Shown here one piece after another: positions 13,024 to 14,649 of a stretch of 14,649 bases of DNA (position 1 is the stretch's first letter; each line of letters begins with the position of its first letter). The notes beneath the pieces are model-generated. The model did no database searches. It had not been told where the DNA came from and saw nothing but the letters and a program-made list of their open reading frames with translations. Origin of the DNA: Actinomycetota bacterium. GTDB taxonomy: Bacteria > Actinomycetota > Actinomycetes > Streptosporangiales > Streptosporangiaceae. The stretch is from assembly GCA_003168295.1 (NCBI GenBank), contig PMST01000336.1, positions 1 to 14,649 on the forward strand. Reading direction: 5' to 3'. Made by a program: the position numbers and the translations under genes.

Positions 13024-13967
13024 CGGATGGCCTCCTGCGGCCGCGAGGTGGTGTCGGTGTCAGGGAGCGCCGCGAGGCCAGCGGCGAGGATGCGTGCCAG
13101 TTCCTGCCTGTGCTCGGGCAGCACCCCGGTCAGCGGCGGGCGGACGCTGCCCGCGGAAAAGCCCGCCAGCTCGACCCCTGCCTTGATGAGCGAGACCGCG
13201 TATCCGGCGCCCCGCTCCCGCAGGCGGACGAGTGGATGGTAGAACGCCCGCTCAAGCGCGGCGATCGTCGTGACGTCATCCTGCTCAAGCGCATCGTAGT
13301 AGGCGAGCGCGACGCGGGGCGCGAACGCGAAGGCCGCTGAGGAATAAAGCGGGACGCCGATGGCGCGGTAGGCGCGCTGCGTCACCTCTGCTGTTGGCAG
13401 GCCGTTGAAGAACAGGAACGGGTCGTTGCCCGCCTCGTCCCGCACCGCACGCACGATCCGGCTCATCATGTCCAGGTCGCCTGCACCGTCCTTGAAGCCA
13501 ACCACCTGCGGCAGCGCGGCGACCGTGACCGCACTCGACTCGTCGAAGCGGGCGTTCGCCCGGTTGTAGACGATGGCCGGCAGGTCCTCCCGCGTCGCCG
13601 CGCGCACGTAGGCCTCAAGGCCGCGGCCCGTAGCCTCTGTCAGGTACGGCGGCAGCAGCAGCACCCCGTCGGCGCCCGCCTCCGCGGCGAGGTCAGTAAA
13701 CCGCCTGGCGGTTCGCACCGGGCCGCCCGCTCCGGCGAAGACGGGAACGCGGCCCGCGATGGTCTCCGCGGCGGCGCGCACCACCTCGGCGTACTCGTCC
13801 GGCTCGAGCGCGCTGAACTCGCCGGTGCCGCAGGCGACGAACACCCCGCCCGCGCCCGCGTCGATGCCGCGCTCGATGTGTGCGGCCAGTTCGGCCAGAT
13901 CGACCTCGCCGTTGCCGAGGAACGGCGTGATGGGGAAGAACAGCAGACCGTTGAACATCGGTTTCAT
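13020..13967 (-). CDS. kdgD: 5-dehydro-4-deoxyglucarate dehydratase
   Basis: A 315-residue class I aldolase-fold enzyme of the DapA/N-acetylneuraminate lyase superfamily that converts the GudD product to 2,5-dioxopentanoate (2-oxoglutarate semialdehyde), CO2 and water. Seen: NGLLFFPITPF (6-16), the GTGEF loop (47-51) in place of the GTTGE of DapA, the catalytic Tyr134 in IVYNRANARF, and the Schiff-base Lys159 in VVGFKDGAGDLDMM. The GTGEF and FKDGAGD forms are typical of KdgD rather than DapA. ATG 13967 is the start that fits the family; ATG 13958 is a second choice, and the frame stays open upstream to 14096 without family similarity. No strong ribosome-binding site is visible. It is first in the operon with gudD; the next enzyme, the semialdehyde dehydrogenase, is not in the window. 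Confidence 0.93.
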   Translation of the reverse strand: MKPMFNGLLFFPITPFLGNGEVDLAELAAHIERGIDAGAGGVFVACGTGEFSALEPDEYAEVVRAAAETIAGRVPVFAGAGGPVRTARRFTDLAAEAGADGVLLLPPYLTEATGRGLEAYVRAATREDLPAIVYNRANARFDESSAVTVAALPQVVGFKDGAGDLDMMSRIVRAVRDEAGNDPFLFFNGLPTAEVTQRAYRAIGVPLYSSAAFAFAPRVALAYYDALEQDDVTTIAALERAFYHPLVRLRERGAGYAVSLIKAGVELAGFSAGSVRPPLTGVLPEHRQELARILAAGLAALPDTDTTSRPQEAIR

Positions 13968-13996
13968 CGTGATCAGTACCTGGCCTCGATCGGTGA

Positions 13997-14029
13997 CTGC
14001 CCAGGGCAGGCGTCTTGATCCCCATGCTA
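13997..14029 (-). promoter_or_regulatory. Candidate kdgD promoter -10 and operator dyad
   Basis: CTGCCC-A-GGGCAG (13997-14009) is a perfect 6-bp dyad with one central base, 30 bp upstream of the kdgD ATG. TAGCAT on the minus strand (14029-14024) fits an actinobacterial -10, which would place the transcript start near 14017 and the dyad just downstream of it, a common repressor position. No -35 is obvious. A sugar-acid-responsive repressor is inferred; its gene is not in the window. Confidence 0.4.
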
Positions 14030-14074
14030 AAGCGGCGAGCGGGGGGCAGGCCGTGGCGTCCCCGGTGATGGCTG

Positions 14075-14084
14075 ACCGTACGGT
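14075..14084. promoter_or_regulatory. Perfect palindrome upstream of rpiA
   Basis: ACCGTACGGT is a 10-bp perfect palindrome 38 bp upstream of the rpiA start, in the 155-bp gap shared with kdgD. It is framed by GGTGAT (14064-14069) and ATCACC (14099-14104). The position suits an operator, but short palindromes of this size also occur by chance in GC-rich DNA. Confidence 0.3.
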
Positions 14085-14122
14085 GGTGCCCAGCAACGAT
14101 CACCACCTGGAGGCACACGGTC

Positions 14123-14649
14123 ATGAGCATTGAGCGAGAAAAGCAGGTCGCCGCGGAAGCGGCCGCGGAGCTGGTCGAGAACGGCATGACCGTCGGGCTT
14201 GGCACCGGCTCGACCGTGGCGTACCTGCTCCCGGCCCTGGCCAAGCGAGCCCTCGACATCGTCTGCGCCGCCACGTCGCCGCGCACCGAGCAGGTCGCGC
14301 GCGAACTGGGCCTGAGGATCGAGGACGTCACGAGCATCGACCGGTTCGACATCACCATCGACGGCGCCGACCAGATCGCCCCGGACGGCTGGCTGGTCAA
14401 GGGGGGCGGCGGCGCGCACACCCGGGAGAAGATCGTGGCCGGGGCCGCGGACCGGTTCGTCGTTATCGCCGACTCCTCCAAGCCGGTCCCGGCCCTGCAC
14501 GCCCCGATCCCGCTCGAGCTGCTGTCCTTCGGGCTGCACGCCACCATGCGCCGGGTCGACCCGGCTTCGCTGCGCGACGTCCCGCTGAGCCCGGACGGCG
14601 GCGTGATCGCCGACTACCACGGGCCGGTCGAGGACCCGGCGGCGCTGGC
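14123..14649 (+). CDS. rpiA: Ribose-5-phosphate isomerase A (3' end outside window)
   Basis: The first 175 codons of an RpiA-type isomerase interconverting ribose-5-phosphate and ribulose-5-phosphate in the pentose phosphate pathway. Signature elements are present: the phosphate-binding GLGTGSTVAYLL (25-36), the active-site DGADQI with Asp80 and Asp83, KGGGGAHTREKI with Lys93 and Glu102, and FVVIADSSKPV. These match the E. coli catalytic residues Asp81, Asp84, Lys94 and Glu103, one position earlier. The usual DGADE is DGADQ here. GGAGG at 14109-14113, nine bases before ATG 14123, supports the start. It diverges from kdgD. The enzyme would handle pentoses entering from the sugar-catabolic neighbourhood. 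Truncated only by the window end. Confidence 0.95.
   Translation, partial: MSIEREKQVAAEAAAELVENGMTVGLGTGSTVAYLLPALAKRALDIVCAATSPRTEQVARELGLRIEDVTSIDRFDITIDGADQIAPDGWLVKGGGGAHTREKIVAGAADRFVVIADSSKPVPALHAPIPLELLSFGLHATMRRVDPASLRDVPLSPDGGVIADYHGPVEDPAAL

Noticed and set aside
12382..13242. Open frame antisense to gudD and kdgD (286 codons)
   Set aside because: Arg/Asp/Gly-rich shadow product; both genes on the other strand are intact enzymes with catalytic residues.

Overview
The window is high-GC DNA with strong G/C preference at third codon positions. It carries lipoproteins with lipobox cysteines, a DUF1707 protein, a SHOCT protein and many GTG starts. Together these point to a soil-type actinobacterium; I cannot name the genus from sequence alone. 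Both ends cut through genes. There is no rRNA, tRNA, CRISPR array or intact mobile element.

Left part (1-3990): a partial thiamine-diphosphate enzyme of the acetolactate synthase family (minus strand) diverges from a small alpha/beta hydrolase (plus strand). Next comes a classic regulator/efflux pair, a MarR repressor (minus) diverging from a DHA2-type MFS exporter (plus), with a GTGAG/CTCAC operator candidate between them.

Aromatic catabolism (4138-6670): homogentisate 1,2-dioxygenase (hmgA) and a second, unrelated alpha/beta hydrolase share an ATGA stop/start overlap and look like a two-gene operon ended by a hairpin with a short T run. The hydrolase is the best candidate here for an unassigned step after ring cleavage.

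Decayed middle (6673-8226): a Met-rich cupredoxin lipoprotein (minus) and a SHOCT membrane protein (plus) have 5' ends that collide. The only well-placed ATG of the lipoprotein is out of frame. About 250 bp further on lies a remnant of a zinc alcohol dehydrogenase with a large in-frame deletion plus a one-base frameshift. This stretch looks like a recombination or decay zone.

Right part (8227-14649): an orphan 153-residue protein is followed by a minus-strand series. In transcription order it is kdgD then gudD (overlapping by ATGA; glucarate/galactarate to 2-oxoglutarate semialdehyde), then a 260-bp gap rich in inverted repeats, then a secreted GH59 (galactocerebrosidase-like) lipoprotein, then a DUF1707 membrane protein with a Cys-rich tail. 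A ribose-5-phosphate isomerase A gene diverges from kdgD and runs off the right edge. The right half therefore reads as a carbohydrate-scavenging locus: an outer glycosidase, cytoplasmic sugar-acid dehydratases and a pentose-phosphate enzyme.

I do not see a defence island, a phage or a clearly new multi-gene system. The least explained items are the inverted-repeat cluster at 11640-11767, the cupredoxin lacking one expected copper ligand, and the hmgA-coupled hydrolase.
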